NCBI GenBank assembly: GCA_035546535.1 | Contig: DASZWQ010000015.1 | Span: forward strand, 1-43,945 | Origin: Pirellulales bacterium | GTDB lineage: Bacteria; Planctomycetota; Planctomycetia; Pirellulales; JACPPG01 | Direction: 5' to 3' | DNA: 43,945 bases | Shown here: piece by piece, positions 16,830 through 24,883 of the stretch | Position numbering within the stretch: position 1 is the first letter of the stretch | Layout of the letters: every line of letters begins with the position of its first letter | The notes under the pieces: generated by a model | What the model saw: only the letters and a program-made list of their open reading frames with translations | What the model was told of the DNA's origin: nothing | Databases searched by the model: none | Made by a program: the position numbers and the translations under genes

Positions 16830-17012
16830 GGATTTTCCCCTACGAATCGCGATATTTCGTTTTCAAGGTTCCGAACTCTATGCCGAATAGCATCGGGAGC
16901 ATGGCGGGCGAGGGCATCGGCTGATCTGGCGTGGTCGAGGCCGAAGACTACAATAATCGGCTTCGATGCTGCCGAGCCCCTGTGGCCCGCAGTTCTCTGG
17001 AGCAGAAGCAAC

Positions 17013-17618
17013 GTGGCAAAAAACCAACCGACCCGCGACGCCGGCCGACCGAGTGGCACGTTCACTCCCGAAGGGGTGCCGCTGCGCGATCCCTTCGTCG
17101 GAGCCTTACTGGCCTGGCTCATTCCCGGAGGCGGCCACTGGTACCAGGGGCGGCGGTCGAAGGCCGTGCTGTTCTTTGTGTGCATTCTGGGAACATTTCT
17201 GTATGGGCTGTACTTGGGCGAAGGGCGCGTCGTCTACGCGTCGATGCGTCCCGAGGACCGGCGCTTTCCCTACTTTTGTCAGGTGGGCGCCGGGGCTGTT
17301 GCGTTGCCGGCACTCGTGCAGGCCTATCGCGTGAATCACGGCAGCAACCCGATTCCTTTTCCCGGCTGGACGGACTTCATGGTCCCGCCCAGCGTCGAGA
17401 AGAATCGCGAAGATTTGCCGAGTGAGCTCGACCTGCTGCACAAGCGATTGAACCGCTTCTTCGAGTTGGGAACCGTCTACACGATGGTTGCTGGTTTGCT
17501 GAACGTGCTTGTGATTTACGATGCCTGGGCGGGCCCGGCCGAACCTGACCTGCCCGCCAAGAAAGAAGACGAAGAGGAGGGGAAGCCGGTCGCCACCGGC
17601 CCCCCGCAAGCGTCGTAG
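17013..17618 (+). CDS. DUF6677-like conserved membrane protein
   Basis: The 201-residue protein has about four hydrophobic segments. The first pair, GALLAWLIPGGGHWYQGR followed by KAVLFFVCILGTFLYGLYL, has the Gly-rich turn and spacing of TM2-like domains. I recall this layout as DUF6677, found mainly in planctomycetes, but could not check it. A cytosolic middle segment (about residues 105-150) carries VPPSVEKNREDLPSELDLLHKRLNRFFELGTVYT, split by the last membrane helix GLLNVLVIYDAW, and the tail is acidic (KKEDEEEG). Function is unknown. The GTG start at 17013 is needed for the conserved N-terminus; AGCAG lies upstream. A tiny membrane-protein gene follows after 54 bp and probably shares its transcript. 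Confidence 0.8.
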   Translation: MAKNQPTRDAGRPSGTFTPEGVPLRDPFVGALLAWLIPGGGHWYQGRRSKAVLFFVCILGTFLYGLYLGEGRVVYASMRPEDRRFPYFCQVGAGAVALPALVQAYRVNHGSNPIPFPGWTDFMVPPSVEKNREDLPSELDLLHKRLNRFFELGTVYTMVAGLLNVLVIYDAWAGPAEPDLPAKKEDEEEGKPVATGPPQAS

Positions 17619-17672
17619 CGCTGGCACGTTGCATTCCTTCGCAACACGTAACCCTCCACCAACACACCGATC

Positions 17673-17888
17673 ATGATCGCCAACTCGCTTCCGCTTTTGG
17701 CCGTCGGCAATGACCTGTGGTATGCCTTGCCGCTGGTGATCGTGATCAGCCTCGTCTATGCGGCGACGCGGCACGAGCAGAACGATAATATCCTGGTCGC
17801 GGCGGGCCGCATCGGCACCTGGATCTGCGGCTTCATGTTCGCCATCTTCGTCGTGCTGGCCCTCATGTCGTGGCACGTTTCGTCGTGA
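17673..17888 (+). CDS. small two-helix membrane protein
   Basis: The 71-residue protein has two predicted membrane helices: LWYALPLVIVISLVYAAT (about 19-36) and TWICGFMFAIFVVLALMS (about 49-66). A short polar loop RHEQNDNILVAAGRIG joins them. It is short, has normal codon use for the window and follows the DUF6677-like gene closely, which suggests cotranslation and a partner role. I recognise no family. The ATG start has no strong ribosome site. Confidence 0.7.
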   Translation: MIANSLPLLAVGNDLWYALPLVIVISLVYAATRHEQNDNILVAAGRIGTWICGFMFAIFVVLALMSWHVSS

Positions 17889-18009
17889 GTTGGCCGCTTG
17901 CCGTGCACGATTGCCGAGCGCCGGGCGGCGGCTAATATGACCGTCGACGATTGTCCGCCGGTGGCTGGTAGCGTTTGACGTTCCGTGTGTCGGCTATTAG
18001 CCTGAAACC

Positions 18010-18843
18010 GTGCTCGTACTCTTCCGATCCCGATCATTGCCGGCCTCTCTGATTAGCGCCGCTGTTCTCGGCGCATGTTGCGTGGCCTTGCGCGCCGGCG
18101 AAGAGAAGGAACCTGCAAAACCGGCCGCATCCAAGCCGGCCCCGCGCAAGCTCGTCGCTCCCAAGACCTGGCCGGCCGGGCATCCGCTGCCGACGGTCGC
18201 CTCGAACTGCGCGGCGTGTCACTTAACGGCCGGGCGTGAGCTGACCGACGCCGTGGTGCATTTCGTCCGCAGCGTCCACGATCTGAATGGTCTGACCTGC
18301 TACGACTGTCATGGCGGCAACCGTGAGGAGGACGGCCGGGCCCACGAAGAGGCTTTCGGCTTCATTGGCACCAAGCTCAGCGCACACTTGAAAGTGTGCA
18401 GCGAATGCCACACGGACGAAGCCGAGCGGTTGGCGGCCGGGCCGCATCATTGGGATTTCTCGAAGCGCATCAACACCAAGTATCCGACCTGCGTCGACTG
18501 CCACGGCAACCACGACGTCGGTAACCCGCCCGCCGATTTCAAACTTCGCGACATGTGCCTGGATTGCCACCACAAGCTCGATAAGGACTACCCGAACATC
18601 GCCTCGGTGATCGCCAGTGGCGACCAACTGGCCGAGGTTCTGCGCGCGGTGCGAAAGAAGACGATTGCCGATCCGCACCCCGTGCCCGAGCCGTTCCGTG
18701 CCGACCTGGCCAGCCTGCGGACCGAGACGATGGAGGCGGTACACGCCTCGAAGGAGATTCCCGGCGAGCAGGCCGCGAAACTGAACGAGCGGAACAGGAA
18801 AATTCGCCAAGGGTTGGAGAACTGGCTAAAATCGACGCAGTGA
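18010..18843 (+). CDS. periplasmic pentaheme cytochrome c
   Basis: The 277-residue protein has a signal peptide (MLVLFRSRSLPASLISAAVLG, Ala-rich core, cleavage near residue 30), a Lys/Pro/Ala linker and five CXXCH heme-attachment motifs: CAACH (67), CYDCH (97), CSECH (130), CVDCH (161) and CLDCH (183). Histidines between motifs (HFVRSVHDL, HLKV, HHWDF, HDVGN) could be distal ligands. The 85 residues after the last motif are helical and charged. This fits the multiheme NapC/NirT-like or doubled-CXXCH cytochromes, but I see no membrane anchor besides the signal peptide and no catalytic motif, so it is best called an electron-transfer cytochrome. GTG 18010 gives the full signal peptide. The Tat-exported DUF362 gene follows after 77 bp on the same strand. 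Confidence 0.9.
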   Translation: MLVLFRSRSLPASLISAAVLGACCVALRAGEEKEPAKPAASKPAPRKLVAPKTWPAGHPLPTVASNCAACHLTAGRELTDAVVHFVRSVHDLNGLTCYDCHGGNREEDGRAHEEAFGFIGTKLSAHLKVCSECHTDEAERLAAGPHHWDFSKRINTKYPTCVDCHGNHDVGNPPADFKLRDMCLDCHHKLDKDYPNIASVIASGDQLAEVLRAVRKKTIADPHPVPEPFRADLASLRTETMEAVHASKEIPGEQAAKLNERNRKIRQGLENWLKSTQ

Positions 18844-18920
18844 AGCTGGCCTGGCGGTCGAGCGGTTCACGACGTTCGCAACGCACATCTCTTCATTCTC
18901 GAAATCTCGCGAGGCCCACG

Positions 18921-20099
18921 ATGCTTGACCGCAACCATCTGCACAATCGTCGTTTTTTTCTGCAATCGGCGGGGGGCGCCGCCCTGGCGGCCAGCACGGC
19001 CGGTCGGTTGATCACGCCCTGCATGTTGCGGGCGGCGGAAAAAGCGGCGGCGGGACCGGCCGATGTGGGCATCGCGCGCGGCTCGAACATGGAAGAAGCG
19101 GTCAAGCGCGCCGTGGAGCTGTCGGGCGGAATGGATTTCATCAAGCCCGACCAGACGGTGCTCATCAAGCCGAATGTCACGGGCGCCGTGCCGAATCCGA
19201 CCACGACCAGCCCGGAAGTGTTGTACGCCGTGATCAAGCTGGTCGCTGCGCAAGGCCCGAAGCGAATCATCGTGGCGGATCGCAGCTTTTCACCGCTGTT
19301 CAACACGACGACGCCGAAGACCATCGACGTCATGAAATCGGTCGGTCAGCTCGACGCTGTGAACGAGGCGATCAGCGACGTCAAAGCGCCGGTCGTAGCC
19401 GTGGGGCTCGAGGACGCGGCTTCGGAGTTCGAGAAGCTCGGCAAGCCAGCCAACACCGAACACTGGCGCAAGGTGACTCACCCGCTCGCCACGAGCTGGC
19501 CAAACGGTTTCGAGCTGGCGGAGTTGCTCTTCGCCGTCGATCACGTCATCAATGTGCCCGTGATCAAGACGCACTTCCAAGCCTGGTTCACGATGTCGAT
19601 GAAGGCTTTCGTCGGCATGAGCCATCACCGCAGCCGCCGCGAGTTCCACACGGCCTTCAAGGGGAACAGCAACCTGGCCGATCAGAAAAGCTCGGGCAGC
19701 CGCCGCCGCGTCGGGCCCGAAGGGCGCAAGCTCGATGTCGAAGAGGTCGAGCCCTTGGTGAATCGAGTTGCCGAGTTGAACCTGGGCATCAAGCCGGCCT
19801 TGAACATCATGGACGGTACGAAGAGCTTCGTCTTCGGCGGCCCGTCGCACGGCGACGTCGAAGAGCCGAAGCTGGTCGTGGCCAGTCGCGACCGCATCGC
19901 GGCCGACGCCACGGGCGTGGCGGTGTTAAAGCGATACGGCACCGAGCGCCGTTTGCAGAACTACTCGGTGTGGGAAAACCCGTTCATCAAGCACGGCATC
20001 GAAATCGGCCTGGGCATCGACGGGCTCGACAAGCTCAACCTGAAGCACGCCGGCATCGCGGACGATGAGATGGCTACGATAAAAGAGATGCTGGCGTAA
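18921..20099 (+). CDS. Tat-exported DUF362 domain protein
   Basis: The 392-residue protein begins with a twin-arginine signal (NRRFFLQSAGGAALAAS, residues 9-25), so it is probably exported folded. The body is DUF362: VLIKPNVTGAVPNPTTTSPE, IIVADRSFSPLFNTTTPKT, HVINVPVIKTHFQAWFTMSMKAFVGM, ALNIMDGTKSFVFGGPSHG, and a C-terminal AADATGVAVLKRYG. DUF362 proteins often carry or sit beside iron-sulfur or redox proteins, and their reaction is not known. I see no ferredoxin-type Cys cluster here. The start ATG 18921 is chosen because it places the Arg pair correctly; the open frame continues upstream into the cytochrome stop region. A redox partnership with the preceding pentaheme cytochrome is suggested by spacing and shared destination only. 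Confidence 0.9.
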   Translation: MLDRNHLHNRRFFLQSAGGAALAASTAGRLITPCMLRAAEKAAAGPADVGIARGSNMEEAVKRAVELSGGMDFIKPDQTVLIKPNVTGAVPNPTTTSPEVLYAVIKLVAAQGPKRIIVADRSFSPLFNTTTPKTIDVMKSVGQLDAVNEAISDVKAPVVAVGLEDAASEFEKLGKPANTEHWRKVTHPLATSWPNGFELAELLFAVDHVINVPVIKTHFQAWFTMSMKAFVGMSHHRSRREFHTAFKGNSNLADQKSSGSRRRVGPEGRKLDVEEVEPLVNRVAELNLGIKPALNIMDGTKSFVFGGPSHGDVEEPKLVVASRDRIAADATGVAVLKRYGTERRLQNYSVWENPFIKHGIEIGLGIDGLDKLNLKHAGIADDEMATIKEMLA

Positions 20100-20134
20100 C
20101 CCCCGACTGTCGATTGCCGAGACCTCAGGTGGCA

Positions 20135-20153
20135 CGGACAACTCGCTTGTCCG
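20135..20153. terminator. hairpin after the DUF362 gene
   Basis: CGGACAA (20135-20141) pairs with TTGTCCG (20147-20153) across a 5-nt loop. A second hairpin, ACCGATG (20228-20234) with CATCGGT (20238-20244), follows. Neither has a T-run. Both lie upstream of the acetolactate synthase promoter, so they more likely end the cytochrome/DUF362 transcript or are dispersed repeats. Confidence 0.4.
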
Positions 20154-20281
20154 CGCGCCGCAGGCGCAACCGCTAATGCGCCCCGTATTTCGCACGGTGC
20201 AGCCCGCGGGCGAACCTTCGCACGCCCACCGATGTCCCATCGGTCTAACGGTTTGCGACCCTTTCTGCCTTCGTCCGACGG

Positions 20282-20310
20282 TTGAAATCGCCTCGATTTA
20301 GGCGTATTTT
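20282..20310 (+). promoter_or_regulatory. sigma-70-like promoter for acetolactate synthase
   Basis: TTGAAA (20282-20287) and TATTTT (20305-20310) are separated by exactly 17 nt. They lie about 70 nt before the GTG start of the acetolactate synthase gene. This is one of the few places in the window with a near-consensus vegetative promoter. Confidence 0.6.
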
Positions 20311-20370
20311 ACAGTATTCGCGCTGCCGCCTGGTTTTTGATCTTCGGCAGGCACGCCGCATTACCGCACC

Positions 20371-20376
20371 AGGAGG
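20371..20376 (+). promoter_or_regulatory. ribosome binding site deciding the GTG start of ilvB
   Basis: AGGAGG lies 5 nt before GTG 20382. This favours GTG over an in-frame alternative start at 20337, which has no such site and would add a non-homologous leader. Confidence 0.75.
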
Positions 20377-20381
20377 CCTTC

Positions 20382-22157
20382 GTGGCAACCATTGCCCCCA
20401 AAAATACCGCCGCCGCTGGAATCACCAACGGCGCCGATATTCTCGTTCAGTCGCTCGTGAACCACGGCGTGGAGGTCATTTTCGCCTACCCTGGCGGCGC
20501 GAGCATGCCGCTGCACCAGTCGCTGACGAAGTTCAAGGATCAGATTCGCACGATCCTGCCCCGGCACGAGCAAGGGGGGGGCTTCGCGGCACAGGGCTAC
20601 GCCCGCAGCACCGGCAAGCCGGGCGTGTGCATGGCCACGAGCGGCCCCGGCGCGACGAACCTGGTGACCTGTATTGCCGACGCCAAGCTCGACAGCATTC
20701 CGTTGATTGCGATCACGGGGCAAGTCGGCACGTCGGTGATCGGCAGCGATGCGTTCCAGGAGACGCCGATCGTCGAAGTCTGTCGCGGCATCACGAAGCA
20801 TCATTACCTGGTGACCGACGTGGCCGATCTGGCTCGCGTGGTGCGCGAGGCGTTCCACCTGGTCACGACCGGCCGTCCCGGGCCCGTGCTGATCGACCTG
20901 CCGAAAGACGTGCAGCAGGCTCAGACGGTGCCCGACTACGACGCCCCGATGAACCTGCCGGGCTACCACGTCGAGGATCGCCGCTCGCGCCCTGAGCAGA
21001 TCGCGCAGGTCGCCGCAGCCATCAAGCGTTCGCGCCGTCCGGTGATTTACGCCGGCGGCGGCATCATCGCCAGCGGGGCGAGCCAAGAGCTGCGCGAGCT
21101 GGCGCACAAGACCAAGATTCCGGTCACGATGACCCTGATGGGCTTGGGCTCGTTCCCTTCGAACGATCCGCAGTGCATGGACATGTTGGGCATGCACGGC
21201 AGCGTTTATGCCAACTATGCCGTGAACGAGGCCGATTTGCTGTTGGCCTTCGGCGTGCGGTTCGACGACCGCGTGACGGGCAAGGTGTCGGAGTTTGCCA
21301 AGCACGGCAAGATCGTGCACATCGACATCGATCCGTCGGAGATCAACAAAAACAAAGAAGCCCACATTCCGATCATCAGCGACATCAAGTACGCGCTCGC
21401 GGAATTGAACAAAATCGTCGAACCGCCCGAGGCCGGCCTCGATGCCTGGCATGCGCAGATCTCGGCCTGGAAAAAGTCGGACCCGTTCTCGTACGACAAG
21501 TCGTTCCCGGGCATCCTGCCGCAATACGCGATCTCGGAATTGTCGAAGCTCGTGGCCGATCGCAACCCGGTGATCGCCGTGGGCGTCGGCCAGCATCAGA
21601 TGTGGGCCGCTCAGTATTTTCAATTCACCGAGCCGCGCAGTTGGCTGTCGAGTTCGGGGCTGGGAACGATGGGCTTCGGCCTGCCCGGCGCCATGGGGGC
21701 CAAGGCGGCGCACCCCGATCGGCTGGTGATCGATATCGACGGCGACGGCAGCTTCTTGATGAACATTCAAGAACTGGCCACGTGTGTTTGTGAAAAGCTG
21801 CCGGTGAAAGTGCTGCTCTTGAACAATCAGCACCTGGGCATGGTCATGCAGTGGGAAGATCGCTTCCACGCCAGCAACCGTGCGCACACCTATTTGGGGC
21901 CGATCGATAATCCTGAAGCCATCGGAAAGGGAGACGGTCTGGGCCCGAAGAACCGCTATCCCGATTTCGTGACCATCGCCCGCGGCTTCGGCTGCGGTGC
22001 GGGCACCGTGAAGGATCGGGCCAAGCTGGGCGACGCGCTGCGCGAGATGATCGACTACGATGGTCCGTACGTTCTGGACGTCGAAGTGCCGTATCAGGAG
22101 CACGTGCTGCCGATGATCCCCTCGGGCAAGACCGTGCGCGATCTGATCAAGGCGTAG
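20382..22157 (+). CDS. ilvB: acetolactate synthase, large (catalytic) subunit
   Basis: The 591-residue ThDP enzyme joins two pyruvates to acetolactate, or pyruvate and 2-oxobutyrate to acetohydroxybutyrate, the first common step of branched-chain amino acid synthesis. The N-terminal pyrimidine domain has [17 protein letters not shown] and the catalytic Glu63 in [14 protein letters not shown], followed by [13 protein letters not shown]. The middle FAD-binding-type domain has VIYAGGGII and [15 protein letters not shown]. The C-terminal domain has the ThDP motif [15 protein letters not shown] and [16 protein letters not shown]. Length is normal for IlvB. No ilvN regulatory subunit or ilvC is adjacent, so it is either encoded alone or its partner is elsewhere. 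A promoter (20282-20310) and AGGAGG support the GTG start. It converges on a membrane protein gene. Confidence 0.95.
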   Translation: MATIAPKNTAAAGITNGADILVQSLVNHGVEVIFAYPGGASMPLHQSLTKFKDQIRTILPRHEQGGGFAAQGYARSTGKPGVCMATSGPGATNLVTCIADAKLDSIPLIAITGQVGTSVIGSDAFQETPIVEVCRGITKHHYLVTDVADLARVVREAFHLVTTGRPGPVLIDLPKDVQQAQTVPDYDAPMNLPGYHVEDRRSRPEQIAQVAAAIKRSRRPVIYAGGGIIASGASQELRELAHKTKIPVTMTLMGLGSFPSNDPQCMDMLGMHGSVYANYAVNEADLLLAFGVRFDDRVTGKVSEFAKHGKIVHIDIDPSEINKNKEAHIPIISDIKYALAELNKIVEPPEAGLDAWHAQISAWKKSDPFSYDKSFPGILPQYAISELSKLVADRNPVIAVGVGQHQMWAAQYFQFTEPRSWLSSSGLGTMGFGLPGAMGAKAAHPDRLVIDIDGDGSFLMNIQELATCVCEKLPVKVLLLNNQHLGMVMQWEDRFHASNRAHTYLGPIDNPEAIGKGDGLGPKNRYPDFVTIARGFGCGAGTVKDRAKLGDALREMIDYDGPYVLDVEVPYQEHVLPMIPSGKTVRDLIKA

Positions 22158-22196
22158 GCCGACACAGGGCGCTGCTACGTGCGGCGAAATCGGGGT

Positions 22197-22225
22197 GCCG
22201 CTGGCGGCTCGTCCGCCAGTGCGGC
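22197..22225. terminator. hairpin between convergent genes
   Basis: CTGGCGG (22201-22207) pairs with CCGCCAG (22213-22219) across CTCGT, and GCCG/GCGGC flanks extend the stem with a small bulge. It lies between the stops of the acetolactate synthase gene (22157) and the minus-strand membrane protein (22256). There is no T-run on the plus strand. Confidence 0.45.
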
Positions 22226-22255
22226 GCATAAGCCACCCGGACGCCGCGACCCTCC

Positions 22256-24115
22256 CTATTTTGCTGTGCGGCCAGCGGTGGCGACAATCGGTGTCTCTTC
22301 GCGCAGCACGTAGACGTATCCGTCGAGTTCGCTGGTCGGGCACGTCGCATCGGCTGCGAAGACTGGCAATTCAAAAGGAAGCCGCCACTTGTCCGAGCGC
22401 ACGACGACCAACTCATAATGGCACTTCGGCTCCGCCGTTATCGCCGCGAACCGCAGTACGGCGAACATCGGGTCAGGCAAACACTCAAGGTCGCACGTCC
22501 CGGTGGCGAGTTCGAACTCGGCTCCGGCTGCATTTCGTTTGACGATTTTCCAGCCGAGCTGTTCCGGCAAGGGGGCCCGATGCAACCGGTTGCGCACCCG
22601 AAGATCAATGCGAAAGACGCGCTGCCCCGGCGCGAGAGCCAGGTCTTGCACCCACGGCCGCGTGGGGGAGATCGTCGCCTTCGTTCTCTTCGCTTCGGCG
22701 GCATGCTGTTGGGCCAGGCGGTGTACCTCAGCATCGACCGTTGCCACCGGCACGGATCCATGGCGATACGGTCCGATGCGGACCGCGCACATTTGTTCTA
22801 AATGCCGGGCGAGCGACCGCTCTTCATCCTGCATATCCCAGGCCGAACGCGTGCCGATGGTGCTGGGCGAAAGGCCATCGGCCACGAGCAGTTCCATCCG
22901 CGCCACCCGCGCGCGAATCTCTTGTGACTGGTGGATGCCCGACGAGACGTAGGCCATGCCGATCACGACCGCGATGCCGGCAGTCGCCGCCTCCGCGACG
23001 TGCCAACGCGGCTCTCGGCCATACAATACGAAAACGCCATAGAGCGCGACGACCAACGGACAGGACAGCAAGCTATAGCGCGCCGTCAAACAATACGTCG
23101 GATCGATCGTCCCGCGCGACCAGCCGACCCCCAGGGCGACCGTTACGACGGATGCGATCGCGCATGCTAAACCAGCGGCACGCAGCCGCTCTTCAGGCGA
23201 GCGCCGCCAGACGATGGCAAGCATGGCCAGGGCCGCCAAGATCAACCCAGCAACGATAATCCCGGATGCCGGCCACGTGTCCTGGCCCAACCGGCCGGCC
23301 GAGATGCTGAGCACCTGCAACGTTCCGCGCATGGTCGCCCACAGGCGCGCCGCGTCGATGCCTGCCGCCGGTGCGTCAGGCAATCCTTCGGTGGGACGAT
23401 TACCGGCGAAATACACGATCACCAAGGCCAGGCAGCCAGCCGCGGCCGCGAGCAATATTCCACCGGACCAATAGCACCCAGGACGGTTGCTACGCGCCAA
23501 CGTCAACCCTGCGACTGCCAGCCACAGCGCGAGGGCCGGCAGGAAACAAACACCCGGGCCGCCACAACCGATCAGGACCGCACACGCGAGCGCGACGAGC
23601 AAGCCGTTACGCAGAGCCGTTTCCGGACCGCGTGTATTGATAATGATGCCGATCGCCGCGCACATGAGGGCGGCCGCCATGGCGAAGAAGAGCTGATGCC
23701 CCCAGATCAAGTTGTACCAATGCCCTAAGTGCAAAAGCGCGATCGGAATCACAACGTCGCTGAGCCGTGTCTCGCCGCGGGCGCGCCGCACGGCCCACAA
23801 TAGCCCCAGGCTGGCACCTGAGAGCACGAGCACGTTGGCCACCGCGCCTGCGCGAAAGTCGTAGTTCGTCAGCCGCGCGAGCCCGATGTACAGAAGTTTC
23901 GTGAGCGGCACCCGATGATGATTCTCGGGCTCGAGCAACCACGCGCTATCGAAGGGGCGATCTCCCACCACGACGTCCAACCACGGCCATTCATCGGCGT
24001 AGGGTGAGTTCGACGAATAGCGCGCGACAAGGGCGAGAGCAGCCGCGGTGGTCAACAGCCATCCCGCGAAGACCACTTGGCGCCGCTTTCTTTCTTGATC
24101 GGCCTGCCACATCAC
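22256..24115 (-). CDS. polytopic membrane protein, possible GT-C-type glycosyltransferase
   Basis: The 619-residue protein has about ten membrane helices in residues 15-385 and a 230-residue soluble C-terminal domain. The first outer loop contains SPYADEWPWLD and LLEPENHHRVPLTKLLY. An acidic pair soon after the first helix and a His/Arg motif before the second recall GT-C glycosyltransferases, but I cannot assign a family. The soluble part has a beta-rich region (FRIDLRVRNRLHRAPLPEQLGW, FELATGTCDLECLPDPMFAVLRF) that could be a carbohydrate-binding or jelly-roll fold. Start ATG 24115 (MMWQADQERKRRQ) gives the positive-inside N-terminus. It is convergent with ilvB. Function is unknown; a surface-glycan role is the best guess. 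Confidence 0.8.
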   Translation of the reverse strand: MMWQADQERKRRQVVFAGWLLTTAAALALVARYSSNSPYADEWPWLDVVVGDRPFDSAWLLEPENHHRVPLTKLLYIGLARLTNYDFRAGAVANVLVLSGASLGLLWAVRRARGETRLSDVVIPIALLHLGHWYNLIWGHQLFFAMAAALMCAAIGIIINTRGPETALRNGLLVALACAVLIGCGGPGVCFLPALALWLAVAGLTLARSNRPGCYWSGGILLAAAAGCLALVIVYFAGNRPTEGLPDAPAAGIDAARLWATMRGTLQVLSISAGRLGQDTWPASGIIVAGLILAALAMLAIVWRRSPEERLRAAGLACAIASVVTVALGVGWSRGTIDPTYCLTARYSLLSCPLVVALYGVFVLYGREPRWHVAEAATAGIAVVIGMAYVSSGIHQSQEIRARVARMELLVADGLSPSTIGTRSAWDMQDEERSLARHLEQMCAVRIGPYRHGSVPVATVDAEVHRLAQQHAAEAKRTKATISPTRPWVQDLALAPGQRVFRIDLRVRNRLHRAPLPEQLGWKIVKRNAAGAEFELATGTCDLECLPDPMFAVLRFAAITAEPKCHYELVVVRSDKWRLPFELPVFAADATCPTSELDGYVYVLREETPIVATAGRTAK

Positions 24116-24883
24116 AGTCGAGCCCTTGGATTTGCGTCCGTTTCGCCATCGCCGGGCGAGCGCGGCAGGAATTTAGACCTCGTGCAAAAGTCGGTCAATG
24201 TCAACGCAGGGTTCGCTAGCTGGCATGCTCGCATTCATCGGCAAACCGTCGCGAAGGCGCGTGGCATGCTCTTCGTTACCAGCCGTAAGGCAAAACGCGA
24301 CATGGCAAACTTTTCCCACACGGCGTGCCCGCTACGATCGGCGCCGATGACGCATCGCAAAGGGCGCCTCACGATATTGCCGTCGCTCTGCCGATGCTTG
24401 ATTCTGCCGGTCACGGATGCTGGGCGAACTGCGAAAGCGGTTCGTGTTCGTTCGTCCGTGCCAGTCCGAGTAACTTGCGTGTCGCACGGCCCGCCCCGCC
24501 GTGGCGTCAAGTTGCTCCGCGACGGGCACGGGGAACGACTACCCCACAAGCTGCCTGTGCACCGCGCGAGCACCTTGGAGCAATTGCTTTCGAGAAGACG
24601 AACCTTCGCCTCGCGGGACCGCCCCCACGCCGCCGCGAAGGATTGCGTACTTCGGCCGAGCTTGCTCACCTGCTGCCGCGCGTGCCCGACACAGGACCTT
24701 GTGGAACTGCGAGGAGTCGCAAGACCGGTCCGTTCCCTTCAGATGGGTCGCGGAATACACGGCGCAGAAGAGCCAAGGCAAAATTGCCACGCATCTGCGG
24801 CCGTTGGCGACAACGGACGAAGGACACGACGGACCGGCGGCGACGTGCATCAGTTGTTCCTCTTCCCAGCAAGCAGGCTCGCC
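24116..24883. other. intergenic region (N-terminal frame extension judged noncoding)
   Basis: An open frame continuous with the downstream GAF/SpoIIE gene runs through this region, but its translation is rich in Arg, Cys and His, shows no domain, and overlaps the start of the minus-strand membrane gene. I treat it as the long leader between divergent genes. No hairpin or promoter stood out. Confidence 0.5.

Noticed and set aside
20135..20244. Attenuator or riboswitch for ilvB
   Set aside because: The two hairpins lie upstream of the best promoter (20282-20310), so they would not be in the ilvB transcript.
20361..22343. Long minus-strand open frame inside the acetolactate synthase gene
   Set aside because: It is the antisense shadow of a fully recognisable IlvB and its translation is rich in His and Arg with no domain.
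24077..24883. N-terminal extension of the GAF-SpoIIE protein
   Set aside because: It overlaps the start of a divergent membrane gene and its translation is low-complexity; the domain-like sequence begins near 24900.
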